Origin: JBHIBD01 sp046758865
GTDB taxonomy: Bacteria; Planctomycetota; Brocadiia; Brocadiales; Bathyanammoxibiaceae
DNA: 15,458 nucleotides
Assembly (NCBI GenBank): GCA_046758865.1
Contig: JBHIBD010000052.1
Span: 1 to 15,458 of the forward strand
Direction of reading: 5' to 3'
Shown here in pieces: positions 1 to 7,442 of the stretch (position 1 is the first letter of the stretch; each line of letters opens with the position of its first letter). Position numbers and translations under genes: made by a program. The notes below the pieces were generated by a model. That model was not told the origin of the DNA. It did no database searches and saw only the letters and a list, made by a program, of their open reading frames with translations.

Positions 1-82
1 TCCCCCCCTCCCTCGACGGGAGGAGGTAGGGGGAGGGTGATTGTTCACCCCCACCCTCACCCTCCCCCATCAAGGGGGAGGG
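1..82. repeat. C/G-rich palindromic intergenic repeat with two exclusive hairpins
   Basis: This is a very C- and G-rich stretch with nested inverted repeats. Positions 29-40 (GGGGGAGGGTGA) pair perfectly with 57-68 around a 16-nt loop. Positions 60-68 (CCCTCCCCC) also pair perfectly with 74-82 around the 5-nt loop ATCAA. The two stems share 60-68, so only one can form at a time. A smaller hairpin, CCTCCC/GGGAGG, sits at 7-12/18-23. There is no U-tract, so it is not a typical intrinsic terminator. It begins at the window edge and is probably a truncated copy of a dispersed element. Confidence 0.6.
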
Positions 83-86
83 AACA

Positions 87-117
87 GTCCATAGGTGTGT
101 CAAGACGCACCCTACAT
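87..117. repeat. Palindromic dispersed repeat, family A, copy 1
   Basis: The core 95-110 (GTGTGTC-AA-GACGCAC) is an almost perfect palindrome with a 2-nt centre. It is preceded by GTCCATAG and followed by CCTAC. Related sequences start with GTCC at about 1053 and at 8067 in this window, each in an intergenic gap. It looks like a REP-like element; no coding potential is seen. Confidence 0.55.
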
Positions 118-135
118 AGGCTATAAAAACATTTT

Positions 136-237
136 AATGTAGCTTGGCAGCAAACTGCCACGCTCAGACTAGAATGCCAACGTGCGAGCAAGCCATCCGA
201 AGCTGCGCATAGGACTGGCAAGCTCGCACGCTACATC
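136..237. repeat. Palindromic dispersed repeat, family B, double copy
   Basis: This holds two units. The first, 136-166, starts AATGTAGC and has a TGGCAG/CTGCCA hairpin at 145-150/155-160. The second is bounded by the perfect 9-bp inverted repeat CGTGCGAGC (181-189) and GCTCGCACG (222-230). Read on the minus strand, its right end (237 down to 215) is ATGTAGCGTGCGAGCTTGCC, which closely matches the copy at 9486-9503. Together with the two preceding repeats it fills the 278-nt gene-free left end, where no gene or clear terminator is seen. Confidence 0.55.
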
Positions 238-278
238 AGAATGATAATCATGCAGGTTTTTCAGAAGTTGTGAGTTAC

Positions 279-1013
279 TCAACAAGTTTTAATTTCTATA
301 CTGCCCAGTGCCTCTTTCTGTAGCCTGGTCAGTTCCTCTATACCCTTTCTGGCCAGTGTAAGCATCTCCATTAGCTGGTCGTTGCTAAACGTGTGCTCCT
401 CTCCCGTGCCTTGTACCTCGACGAATTTTCCCGTACCGGTCATGACCACATTCATATCCACCTGGGCCGCCACGTCTTCAGCATAGTTCAGGTCCACCAG
501 TACCTCGTCCCCTACAATACCCACACTCACGGCGGCGATAGTATCCCTTAGTGGAAGCTCGGTAATCTTCCCATCCTCTTTCATTTTGTTAAAGGCATCA
601 ACCATGGCCACATATGCGCCTGTTATGGCAGCGGTACGTGTTCCACCATCGGCCTGAAGGACGTCGCAGTCAATCCATATGGTCCTCTCTCCGAGTTTCT
701 TCATGTCTACCACCGCCCTCATGCACCTCCCGATAAGGCGCTGTATCTCCTGTGTACGCCCATTGAGGCGGCCACGGCTTGATTCCCTGGGGGTACGGGT
801 GTGGGTGGAACCTGGAAGGAGTGAATACTCCGCCGTTATCCAGCCCTGACCCGCGCCTAAAAGGTGACGGGGCACTCCATCCTCCACACTGGCGGTGCAG
901 ATTACCCTTGTATCCCCCGTCTCTATCAGTACAGAACCCGCGGCGAATTTAGTGTAGCCTCTCTGTATCACCACTGGCCTGAGCTCGGCCAGTTTTCTAC
1001 CATCTACTCTCAA
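279..1013 (-). CDS. rph: Ribonuclease PH
   Basis: Phosphorolytic 3'-5' exoribonuclease that trims tRNA 3' ends and releases nucleoside diphosphates in the cytoplasm. The 244-residue length is normal for the family. It carries the start MRVDGRK, the block GRTQEIQRLIGR at about 85-96 and the signature DVLQADGGTRTAAI at 117-130. G124-T125-R126 matches the phosphate-binding site known in this family. The start codon is TTG (minus strand, 1013-1011). It is supported by AAAGGA about 8 nt upstream; the nearby ATG at 1021-1019 is out of frame. It is the last gene after argD and argF, 121 nt downstream of argF, with a palindromic repeat in the gap, and no separate promoter was recognised. Family assignment is very secure. 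Confidence 0.95.
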   Translation of the reverse strand: MRVDGRKLAELRPVVIQRGYTKFAAGSVLIETGDTRVICTASVEDGVPRHLLGAGQGWITAEYSLLPGSTHTRTPRESSRGRLNGRTQEIQRLIGRCMRAVVDMKKLGERTIWIDCDVLQADGGTRTAAITGAYVAMVDAFNKMKEDGKITELPLRDTIAAVSVGIVGDEVLVDLNYAEDVAAQVDMNVVMTGTGKFVEVQGTGEEHTFSNDQLMEMLTLARKGIEELTRLQKEALGSIEIKTC

Positions 1014-1036
1014 CTGTCCATTCCTTTAAAAGTACC

Positions 1037-1119
1037 GTAGGGGCAGTTCTGGTCCACAGGTGCGTCGAGACGTCGTGCCACAGGCAGATGCGCCTCTGGC
1101 GCACACCCTACAACTGCCC
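1037..1119. repeat. Composite palindromic repeat (family A, copy 2) between argF and rph
   Basis: This 83-nt segment is framed by the inverted repeat GGGCAGTT (1041-1048) and AACTGCCC (1112-1119). Inside, GGTCCACAGGTGCGTC resembles the repeat at 87-117, and GTGCGTC/GCGCAC-type arms allow further pairing. It occupies most of the argF-rph gap. On the minus-strand transcript it would form a stem-loop between the two genes and could affect readthrough or mRNA processing (inference). Confidence 0.5.
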
Positions 1120-1134
1120 ACCGATAGCATACTA

Positions 1135-2061
1135 TCACTCACCGTCAAGAAGGAGTAGCTTTAGTATCGCCTTCTGTACGTGCAAACGATTTTCCGCCTG
1201 GTCATACACAATGGAATTGGGGCCGTCCAATACCTCGCTAGTTATCTCTTCACCCCGATGGGCAGGCATGCAATGCATAACCAGCGTGCCCTTCTTTGCC
1301 CGCGCCACCAGGGCAGCATCAACACAGTAGCCCTGAAAATCTCTCCGCCTCTTCTCTGCCTCCGCCTCTTGGCCCATGCTCACCCAAGTATCTGTATAGA
1401 TGACATCAGCGCCCTTGACCGCTTCCCTTGGATTATTGCTTATTGTCGGAGAATTTCCCTTTACTAGTGTTTTTACCTCATCAAGAAACGCCTTATCCAA
1501 TTCGTACCCCTTTGGAGACGCAATACTAAAGGTAATACCCAACCTTGCGCAAAGCAGCGCAAGGGAGCGGGCCACGTTGTTCCCGTCGCCGACAAAGGAC
1601 ACCTTCATACCATTAAGCGTCCCGCGCTTTTCCATTATGGTGTAAAGGTCAGTCAGTGCCTGGCAGGGGTGGTAGTAGTTAGAGAGGGCATTGATTACAG
1701 GAACAGTAGAGTTTTTCGCCATCTCTATCACGGTTTCATGGGAAAATGTCCTGAGGGCTATCGCATTTACATATCTTGAAAGGGTCGTGGCCACATCCCG
1801 GACTGATTCCCTGTGACCCAGGTCTACATCCTGACGGCTCAGATAGATGGCATCACCCCCTAGCTGCCTCATGGCCACCTCGAAAGAGACCCGTGTCCTG
1901 AGCGAGCTCTTCTCAAACACCAGTGCCAGGGTCCTTCCCTCAAGGGGTTTGGCCACCTCCTCTCCGGCCCGCGACGACTTCAGCTCCCTGGTCATAGAGA
2001 AGACCTTCTCTATGTCATCAAGGGACAAATCGGCTACAGTAATGAGATGTTTCGGTTGCAT
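1135..2061 (-). CDS. argF: Ornithine carbamoyltransferase
   Basis: Cytoplasmic enzyme that joins carbamoyl phosphate to ornithine to make citrulline in arginine synthesis. At 308 residues it has the usual family length. It shows the carbamoyl-phosphate motif SLRTR (53-57), HPCQ (131-134), the ornithine-specific SMG loop in DTWVSMG (224-230) and HCMPAHRG (263-270) with its catalytic cysteine. The SMG loop and HCMP motif argue for ornithine rather than aspartate carbamoyltransferase. The ATG at 2061-2059 lies one base after the argD stop, so the two genes are almost certainly co-transcribed and translationally coupled. The order argD-argF fits consecutive supply of ornithine and its conversion. 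No truncation or missing key residue is seen. Confidence 0.95.
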   Translation of the reverse strand: MQPKHLITVADLSLDDIEKVFSMTRELKSSRAGEEVAKPLEGRTLALVFEKSSLRTRVSFEVAMRQLGGDAIYLSRQDVDLGHRESVRDVATTLSRYVNAIALRTFSHETVIEMAKNSTVPVINALSNYYHPCQALTDLYTIMEKRGTLNGMKVSFVGDGNNVARSLALLCARLGITFSIASPKGYELDKAFLDEVKTLVKGNSPTISNNPREAVKGADVIYTDTWVSMGQEAEAEKRRRDFQGYCVDAALVARAKKGTLVMHCMPAHRGEEITSEVLDGPNSIVYDQAENRLHVQKAILKLLLLDGE

Positions 2062-2062
2062 A

Positions 2063-3265
2063 CTACGCTTGTTCTTTCATATCCTCAAGCACATTTTTCA
2101 GGATGGATATTCCAGCATCTATATGCTTCTTCCTCACATTAAGGGGTGGCATAAACCTGATAACACTTTCGTGTGTACAGTTAAGGATAAGGCCCCTTTC
2201 CATGCATTTCTTCACCAAAGTTGTGCCCTCCTTCTTGAGCTCTATACCTATCATAAGGCCAAGGCCCCTTACCTCCCTTATAAGGTCAGGAAATCTTTCA
2301 GCCAGGGAATTAAGCCCCTCCATAGAACACCTGCCCATCTCTGAAGCGTTATCCAAAAGCCCTTCCCTCTCAATTATCTCAAAGACGGCCTCACCCGCTG
2401 CACAGGCAAGAGGGTTGCCGCCGAAGGTAGAGGCATGACTACCAGGCACCAAGCTCTTTGCAAGTTCCGTCCTGGCCACCATCGCACCAATGGCTGTGCC
2501 ATTTCCCAAAGACTTGGCCAGCGTCATTACGTCGGGGGTTATTCCATAGTGCTGATAGGCGAAATACTTCCCCGTACGTCCCATGCCGCACTGAACCTCG
2601 TCGAGGATGAGAAGCAGTCTGAGCTCATCACAGAGATTTCTCAAACCTCTGAGGTACTCTTGGGAAGCGATGTTTATTCCACCCTCTCCCTGTACAGGCT
2701 CCAGCATCACCGCACAGGTCTTGTCATCCACGGCTTCTCTCACTGCACCAAGGTCGTTAAAGGGTACAAAGGTAAAACCCTCGAGCATCGGCGAGAAACC
2801 CTTGTGATACTTGGGTTGCGCTGTAGCGGAGAGGGCAGCCATGGTGCGCCCATGAAAGGAATTATACATAGTAATTATCTTATACCTTTCTTGGGGGCTG
2901 TAATGTATTCTGGCCAGCTTAATGGCGGCCTCATTGGCTTCAGCGCCACTGTTGCAGAAGAAACACTGGCCCCCGAAGGAGTTGTTCGATATGAGTTTGG
3001 CCAGCCTCCCTTGAGCCTCGGTGTAAAATATATTTGGGGCATGAACGAGGAGCTTGGCCTGCTTGCTAATAGCACCGGCCACCCTAGGGTGACAGTGACC
3101 CAGGCTACTCACTGCCCAACCAGAAAAGAGGTCTAAATACCTCCTGCCATCACTATCCCAGAGATATACCCCCTTACCCCTGGTCAGGACCACCGGGTTT
3201 CTGATATAATTGGGTATAACGTACTTCTTGAAACTCTCTATCGTGCTGTTAGTGTCAGTTTTCAT
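2063..3265 (-). CDS. argD: Acetylornithine aminotransferase
   Basis: PLP-dependent class III aminotransferase that converts N-acetylglutamate semialdehyde to N-acetylornithine with glutamate as donor. The 400-residue protein has the cofactor phosphate site NSGAEA (105-110), SFHGRT (136-141), DEVQ (222-225) binding the PLP ring and the Schiff-base lysine K251 in LAKSLGNG. The family also includes ornithine and succinylornithine aminotransferases. Adjacency to argF, with argB nearby, favours the arginine role. The ATG start at 3265-3263 is preceded by AAGGTAA, and a plausible promoter lies at 3300-3329. It is the first gene of the argD-argF-rph unit. Confidence 0.93.
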   Translation of the reverse strand: MKTDTNSTIESFKKYVIPNYIRNPVVLTRGKGVYLWDSDGRRYLDLFSGWAVSSLGHCHPRVAGAISKQAKLLVHAPNIFYTEAQGRLAKLISNNSFGGQCFFCNSGAEANEAAIKLARIHYSPQERYKIITMYNSFHGRTMAALSATAQPKYHKGFSPMLEGFTFVPFNDLGAVREAVDDKTCAVMLEPVQGEGGINIASQEYLRGLRNLCDELRLLLILDEVQCGMGRTGKYFAYQHYGITPDVMTLAKSLGNGTAIGAMVARTELAKSLVPGSHASTFGGNPLACAAGEAVFEIIEREGLLDNASEMGRCSMEGLNSLAERFPDLIREVRGLGLMIGIELKKEGTTLVKKCMERGLILNCTHESVIRFMPPLNVRKKHIDAGISILKNVLEDMKEQA

Positions 3266-3299
3266 TTACCTTACCTGTACGCGGGGATTAGATTGAGGT

Positions 3300-3329
3300 A
3301 TTATTACACACCAAAAGGGGGGCAATCAA
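3300..3329 (-). promoter_or_regulatory. Putative sigma-70 promoter of argD-argF-rph
   Basis: On the minus strand, TTGATT (plus coordinates 3329-3324) is followed after 18 nt by AATAAT (3305-3300). The elements match 4/6 and 5/6 of the consensus. It sits about 35 nt upstream of the argD start codon. No clear operator palindrome was identified. Confidence 0.4.
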
Positions 3330-3351
3330 GCTGAATTATTGAAATGTCACA

Positions 3352-3380
3352 TTGGTCCATACTCATATAAATAATATAAT
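3352..3380 (+). promoter_or_regulatory. Putative promoter of the lipoprotein gene
   Basis: A perfect -10 hexamer TATAAT (3375-3380) follows the weak -35 TTGGTC (3352-3357) with a 17-nt spacer, in an A/T-rich divergent intergenic region. It points towards the gene that starts at 3431 or 3452. The -35 is poor, so the call is tentative. Confidence 0.4.
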
Positions 3381-3430
3381 TGCTTTTTAATCCAGAAGAT
3401 GTTACTTTTCAGCCATAAGCGAAACAGAAT

Positions 3431-3898
3431 ATGTTCGTTTTAAGACACGAAATGAGACTAATCCTGGCTACGCTCCTAACGCTCCTCCTCATTGGCTGCT
3501 CAACGGAAGACTGGGGAGTCGGCTTTATGAAGGGCATGAGGAGTCTCCCCCAACGCGACTTCACCTCCGACGAAAGGGAAGAGGCAATCGAGGCAAAGGT
3601 ACGCTTTGAGAAGCCTTTCAGGGCAGAATTGAATAGAAAACTAGAGGAGAACGAGCTGTCAGACCTAAAGGGATGGCTGGTCTTCTTCAGATTCTTCTCC
3701 GATGGTACTACCAAGACTGCAAATATATGGGTATACACCTACTGGGGAGATGAGGAGAGACACAAGGTCTACAGCGTGCCCTTAAAGACCTTTATTGACA
3801 AGGCCCAGCTCCCTACTATGGTTGAAGAGGCCTCCCTAGAGGTTACAAGCTTTCTCCTGCGGAAGGCTGCTAGCAGATATAAGCGAGTGGTAGATTAG
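3431..3898 (+). CDS. Small predicted lipoprotein of unknown function
   Basis: This 155-residue protein belongs to no family I can recognise. It begins with a lipoprotein signal: a basic start, a hydrophobic run ILATLLTLLL and the lipobox LIGC with C23; serine at +2 would suit outer-membrane sorting if E. coli rules apply. The mature part is charged and contains an aromatic segment GWLVFFRFF at about 81-89, with no further membrane span. Met8 (3452) is a plausible alternative start, because the hydrophobic core begins right after it; neither start has a strong ribosome site. The gene is the only plus-strand gene between mlaD and argD. Its stop is 13 nt from the mlaD stop, tail to tail. A link with mla lipid traffic is possible but rests on location only. 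Confidence 0.7.
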   Translation: MFVLRHEMRLILATLLTLLLIGCSTEDWGVGFMKGMRSLPQRDFTSDEREEAIEAKVRFEKPFRAELNRKLEENELSDLKGWLVFFRFFSDGTTKTANIWVYTYWGDEERHKVYSVPLKTFIDKAQLPTMVEEASLEVTSFLLRKAASRYKRVVD

Positions 3899-3911
3899 CG
3901 GTCACATCCTC

Positions 3912-4868
3912 CTAGAAGGAACTATACATCACACTGCTAAATGCGCCCTGCGGCATAATGGCCCTAAACCCGTTAACCGTTTCTGTCAGATTGGCCATCA
4001 TCTTCTGTATGTCTTCGTAAAGGTCCTCACCTCTAACCAACTTACCCAGGGTTCCCTCGCCCCTGACCATCTTGCCCAAGATGAAGTTGGCATTTTCCAC
4101 CGCTTCCTTTAGGTCCACAAAGAGCGCTTCATCCGCAATAAGTCTCCCCATAGTGCCCTCACCCTTGGACATCTTGGCCAGGATAATGTTTGCACTGTTT
4201 AACGTCTCCTTTAGGTCTTCAAATAGTGTTTCATCCTCCAAGAGTTTCCCTATCGTCCCTTCTCCCCTGGACATCTTGCCCATAACGTCGTTAGCGCTAG
4301 CCAGTGCACCCTTCAGTTCGTCAAATATCTCCTCATCAGTAAAGAATTGCCCCATTGCACCCTCTCCCCTCTCCAACTTGGCCAAGATTCTCTGGGCACT
4401 CTCCAGGGTCTCGGTAAGTATCTCAATACTACCCATGGCCTGGTCAAACCTCACCAACATGTCGCTAAATCCGGGGACATCTACGCCCTCTATCACGCTA
4501 CCAGGGGGCAGTGTTGGCCTATCAGGTGACACAAGGCTTATGTCTACGTAGCTCTTACCGAATAGAAAATCAGGGACGATTGTTGCAACAGAGCCCTCTC
4601 GTATTGGAATTTTCTTATCGATAACCATTGTTACCAGCATTCTACCGTCTTCAACGCTCACGCGCTTGACCTCCCCAATGCTCATTCCGGAGAGAGAGAC
4701 CTTTGAACCCCTCTTCAGACCCTTGGAACTCTGGAAATAGGCCTTGTATTCATTGCGCTTCTTGAAGAAGCGCCCTACCTGCTCCACCCTAAAGGTTATA
4801 AGTCCGAGGATAACCATGCCAACGATAAAAAATATACCGACTTTCTTTGCTTGCGCCGGCGAAGCCAT
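3912..4868 (-). CDS. mlaD: MlaD-family lipid-transport substrate-binding protein with four 34-aa repeats
   Basis: Periplasmic, inner-membrane-anchored MCE-domain subunit of an Mla-type phospholipid ABC transporter. A single N-terminal membrane segment (about 10-26) is followed by one MCE/MlaD domain (about 37-115), including SSKGLKRGSKVSLSGMSIG. The C-terminal part has four repeats with the motif [RK]GEG(A/T)xG at 167, 201, 235 and 269. The spacing is exactly 34 residues, each unit continuing with an acidic LFxDLKExxxxAN-like helix. At 318 residues it is much longer than the E. coli MlaD type. The start ATG has a strong ribosome site, GGGAGGTG. It lies 19 nt after mlaF as the last gene of the argB-mlaEFD unit. 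Family is secure; lipid and direction of transport are unknown. Confidence 0.88.
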   Translation of the reverse strand: MASPAQAKKVGIFFIVGMVILGLITFRVEQVGRFFKKRNEYKAYFQSSKGLKRGSKVSLSGMSIGEVKRVSVEDGRMLVTMVIDKKIPIREGSVATIVPDFLFGKSYVDISLVSPDRPTLPPGSVIEGVDVPGFSDMLVRFDQAMGSIEILTETLESAQRILAKLERGEGAMGQFFTDEEIFDELKGALASANDVMGKMSRGEGTIGKLLEDETLFEDLKETLNSANIILAKMSKGEGTMGRLIADEALFVDLKEAVENANFILGKMVRGEGTLGKLVRGEDLYEDIQKMMANLTETVNGFRAIMPQGAFSSVMYSSF

Positions 4869-4887
4869 AACAACACACCTCCCTTTT

Positions 4888-5682
4888 TCAAGGGGTTTCT
4901 TTAGCCCCTTGCCTCTTGAACCTGCTTATAAATTGCTCAACTACAGGGTTTGTACTCCGTCGAAATTCATCCGGCGAACCCTGTTCTACTATCTTGCCCT
5001 CGTATATCATTGCAATGTGGTCTGCTATCGTAAAGGCAGAATCCATGTCATGGGTTACTATGACCGTCGTCTTCTTCAGCTTATTCTTCAAGTCGACTAT
5101 CAGCCCGTCAATGCGCTCAGCCATTACAGGGTCAAGGCCCGTAGTAGGCTCATCGAATAGAATAATATCAGGGTCCATTGCCAGCGCCCTGGCTATTCCA
5201 ACCCTCTTTTTCATTCCACCACTCAATTCCCCAGGGAGCTGCCGCTCCTTGCCCTCCATTCCAACAAGTACGAGCTTTTCCCTAACAATGTCGTCTATTT
5301 GTTTCTTGCTAAGTCTTCGCTGCTCAGTTAGGCCCAATCCAACATTCTGTGCAACCGTAAGAGAGTTCAGGAGGGCCGAACCCTGAAAAACCATCGCAAA
5401 TCTCTGCTGAATCGCCTCCAGGCTCTTACCCGTCCTGCCTGTCAGCTCTTCTCCCAAGATGAAGATATGGCCGGAATCGGGCTTGACTAGACCGATCATG
5501 TGCTTGAGCAGTATAGTTTTGCCCGCCCCGCTGCTGCCCACTATGGCTGCAGCCGTTCCAGCGTGAATCTTCAGGTCAAGGCCTCTGAGGACATGATTGT
5601 CCCTGTACCATTTGTGCAGCTGGCGCACCTCAATGGCCGTGTTGTTAGTCGTCTTTTTTATATCAAGACCTACTCTAACCAT
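4888..5682 (-). CDS. mlaF: MlaF-family lipid-transport ATPase
   Basis: Cytoplasmic ATP-binding subunit that powers the MlaE permease. The 264-residue protein has a complete set of ABC motifs: Walker A GSSGAGKT (49-56), signature LSGGMKKR (153-160), Walker B IILFDEP (173-179) and the switch histidine H211 in VTHD. The signature LSGGMKKRVGIARAL and the short permease-partner context are typical of the Mla/MCE transporter ATPases. Its start overlaps the end of mlaE by 13 nt, implying coupled translation, and mlaD follows. All catalytic residues are intact, so an active ATPase is expected. Confidence 0.92.
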   Translation of the reverse strand: MVRVGLDIKKTTNNTAIEVRQLHKWYRDNHVLRGLDLKIHAGTAAAIVGSSGAGKTILLKHMIGLVKPDSGHIFILGEELTGRTGKSLEAIQQRFAMVFQGSALLNSLTVAQNVGLGLTEQRRLSKKQIDDIVREKLVLVGMEGKERQLPGELSGGMKKRVGIARALAMDPDIILFDEPTTGLDPVMAERIDGLIVDLKNKLKKTTVIVTHDMDSAFTIADHIAMIYEGKIVEQGSPDEFRRSTNPVVEQFISRFKRQGAKETP

Positions 5683-6467
5683 AGCCTGGTAACAAAATAA
5701 TTAAAGACATACACGCTGACAAATGAAAAAACCACTGAGTTGGTCGTGGCAAGGCCCACCTCCCCAGGACCACCTACGGTAACTAAGCCGCGGTGACAGC
5801 TAACTATAGCGATAATAATACCAAAGACCGCCGCCTTTACCAACCCCTTTGCTATATCCTCAAAAGTCAGCCACTCTTCTACGTTCTCTATATATATCGC
5901 AAACGGCACCCCAAAATAGGCCTTGGACACCGCGGCTCCGCCTGCCGTACCCACCAGATTTACATAGATAACCAGTACAGGCAGCATGGTAAGACAGGCA
6001 ATAAACCTGGGCATAACCAGATAGCGTACGGGATTAACACCGAGGGTCTTCAAGGCGTCAATCTCCTCGGAGACGCTCATGGTGGCTATCTCGGCAGTAA
6101 TGGCGGCCCCTATCCTCCCAATAACCAGTATGGCCGTCAGAACAGGGCCAAGCTCCCGTGCCATAGACAAAGCCACAATGGCACCGATATTCTCTTCCTG
6201 GCCAAACTCCTTTAATGCAACGCCCGTCTGAAGGGCCAGTACAAAACCAACAAATACCGCTGTGAGGGTTGCAATGGGCAGTGTATCTGCACCTACCTTA
6301 CCCATCTGGGGGAAAACCTTATCCAGGTTTTTAAACACCGCCCTGAACCATAGTATGGTCGCCGCTAGTAGCTGGCACATCTCGCCCACGGACTGGAAGA
6401 AATTCAAAAGCCCGTTGCCAAGGTAGATTAAGAATCTACCGAATTTTGTCTTGCCCGGCTTGCTCAT
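5670..6467 (-). CDS. mlaE: MlaE-family lipid-transport permease
   Basis: Inner-membrane permease of the Mla/MCE lipid ABC transporter. The 265-residue protein has several hydrophobic segments (about 62-82, 96-127, 155-178, 208-224 and 243-259). It has the family signature covering 104-154, with RELGPVLTAILVIGRIGAA and EIDALKTLGVNPVRYL. The C-terminal block with HRGLVTVGGPGEVG and TTNSVV (about 225-246) is also typical. Its ATG overlaps the argB stop as ATGA (6464-6467), an unusual direct coupling of a lipid transporter to arginine synthesis. No MlaA, MlaB or MlaC gene is present in the window. Assignment is secure at family level. Confidence 0.92.
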   Translation of the reverse strand: MSKPGKTKFGRFLIYLGNGLLNFFQSVGEMCQLLAATILWFRAVFKNLDKVFPQMGKVGADTLPIATLTAVFVGFVLALQTGVALKEFGQEENIGAIVALSMARELGPVLTAILVIGRIGAAITAEIATMSVSEEIDALKTLGVNPVRYLVMPRFIACLTMLPVLVIYVNLVGTAGGAAVSKAYFGVPFAIYIENVEEWLTFEDIAKGLVKAAVFGIIIAIVSCHRGLVTVGGPGEVGLATTNSVVFSFVSVYVFNYFVTRLWLE

Positions 6468-7336
6468 AATACTATCTGTGTGCCAATCCCCTCGTCAGTA
6501 AACATCTCGAGTAAAAGGGAATGAGGTATCCGGCCATCAATTATGTGGGCCTTTTTCACCCCAGATTCCATGGCCCTGAGACATGCCCATGACTTCGGCA
6601 GCATACCACCCGTTATCACTCCACGCTCAATAAGTGACACCACCTCTGCCTTCGACAGGCTGGAGACTATAGAATCCTCACGAGACGGGTTCATCATTAT
6701 ACCGTGCGTGTTTGAGAGAAACACCAACTTCTCCGCCTTTAAAGAACCCGCTATAAAGGAGGCTACACTGTCAGCATTTACATTCAGCAGGCCGCCCCGT
6801 CCGCGCGCCACCGGGGGAATGACAGGAATCTTACCGTCCCTGCATGCCTTATAAAACAACCTTCCCTCTATCGACGAGAGTTCACCAACGTGGCCCAGGT
6901 CTATTTTATTGCCCCGCTCATCGGTTTCCACATATTTTCCTGCCTTTAACGGAGGATGACCGTTTCTCCACATGTTTACGCCCCCATCCCCCAGGCCCTC
7001 CAGCTCCTGGAGTATCCCCTTATTTACATCATTTATCAGGACGTCCACCACTATATCGAGGGTCTCTTGGTCGGTAACGCGATGTCCCTGGACAAACTTG
7101 GGCTCTTTACCCCTCTTGGCCATTTCCTCACTGATGTGGGGCCCACCACCATGGACAAGTATGGGTCTCATGCCCACCGTTTTCATGAAGATTACATCCT
7201 CAAGAAGGCCCCGGAGCACGCTGGCCTCAGCCAGGGCGCTACCACCCAGCTTTATCACGACCAGTTTGTCCCTAAAGGCCTTAATATACGGCAGGGCCTC
7301 TACAAGTATGTCAGCCTTGCGGATAGCTTCTTTCAT
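6464..7336 (-). CDS. argB: Acetylglutamate kinase
   Basis: Amino-acid-kinase-fold enzyme that phosphorylates N-acetylglutamate, the second step of arginine synthesis. The 290-residue protein has the ATP-site lysine K29 in VIKLGGSAL, HGGGP (62-66), RVTD (86-89), the acetylglutamate-site NVNAD (185-189) and GGMLPK with K248. The N-terminal helix ADILVEALPYI matches the extension found in arginine-inhibited hexameric kinases, so feedback inhibition by arginine is likely (inference). The first glycine loop is LGGSAL rather than the commoner YGGNAM, a mild variation. It heads the unit that continues into mlaE. A near-consensus promoter lies about 40 nt upstream. Confidence 0.94.
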   Translation of the reverse strand: MKEAIRKADILVEALPYIKAFRDKLVVIKLGGSALAEASVLRGLLEDVIFMKTVGMRPILVHGGGPHISEEMAKRGKEPKFVQGHRVTDQETLDIVVDVLINDVNKGILQELEGLGDGGVNMWRNGHPPLKAGKYVETDERGNKIDLGHVGELSSIEGRLFYKACRDGKIPVIPPVARGRGGLLNVNADSVASFIAGSLKAEKLVFLSNTHGIMMNPSREDSIVSSLSKAEVVSLIERGVITGGMLPKSWACLRAMESGVKKAHIIDGRIPHSLLLEMFTDEGIGTQIVL

Positions 7337-7376
7337 TATTTAATTTATTTCCATCGCAAAAAAACCGTCTAAGGAA

Positions 7377-7405
7377 AATATAGCACCTGTTGCCCTTTGC
7401 GTCAA
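7377..7405 (-). promoter_or_regulatory. Sigma-70-type promoter of argB-mlaEFD
   Basis: On the minus strand, TTGACG (plus coordinates 7405-7400) is followed after exactly 17 nt by TATATT (7382-7377). Each hexamer matches the consensus at five of six positions. The start site would be near 7370, giving a leader of about 35 nt before the argB ATG. It lies back to back with the promoter at 7443-7471. Confidence 0.65.
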
Positions 7406-7442
7406 TCGCTTTACAGCAGGACATTTATCACCAAAAGGCTTA

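Noticed and set aside
272..280. GAGTTACTC palindrome at the end of rph as a terminator
   Set aside because: The loop would be too small for a stable hairpin and no U-tract follows on the minus strand.
1847..2344. A 165-codon plus-strand open frame across argF and argD
   Set aside because: It spans the end of one real gene and the start of another in antisense, with no domain or start signal.
2435..3136. A 233-codon open frame on the plus strand opposite argD
   Set aside because: It is fully antisense to the well-supported argD gene, has no recognisable domain or ribosome site, and its composition is explained by the codon pattern of argD.
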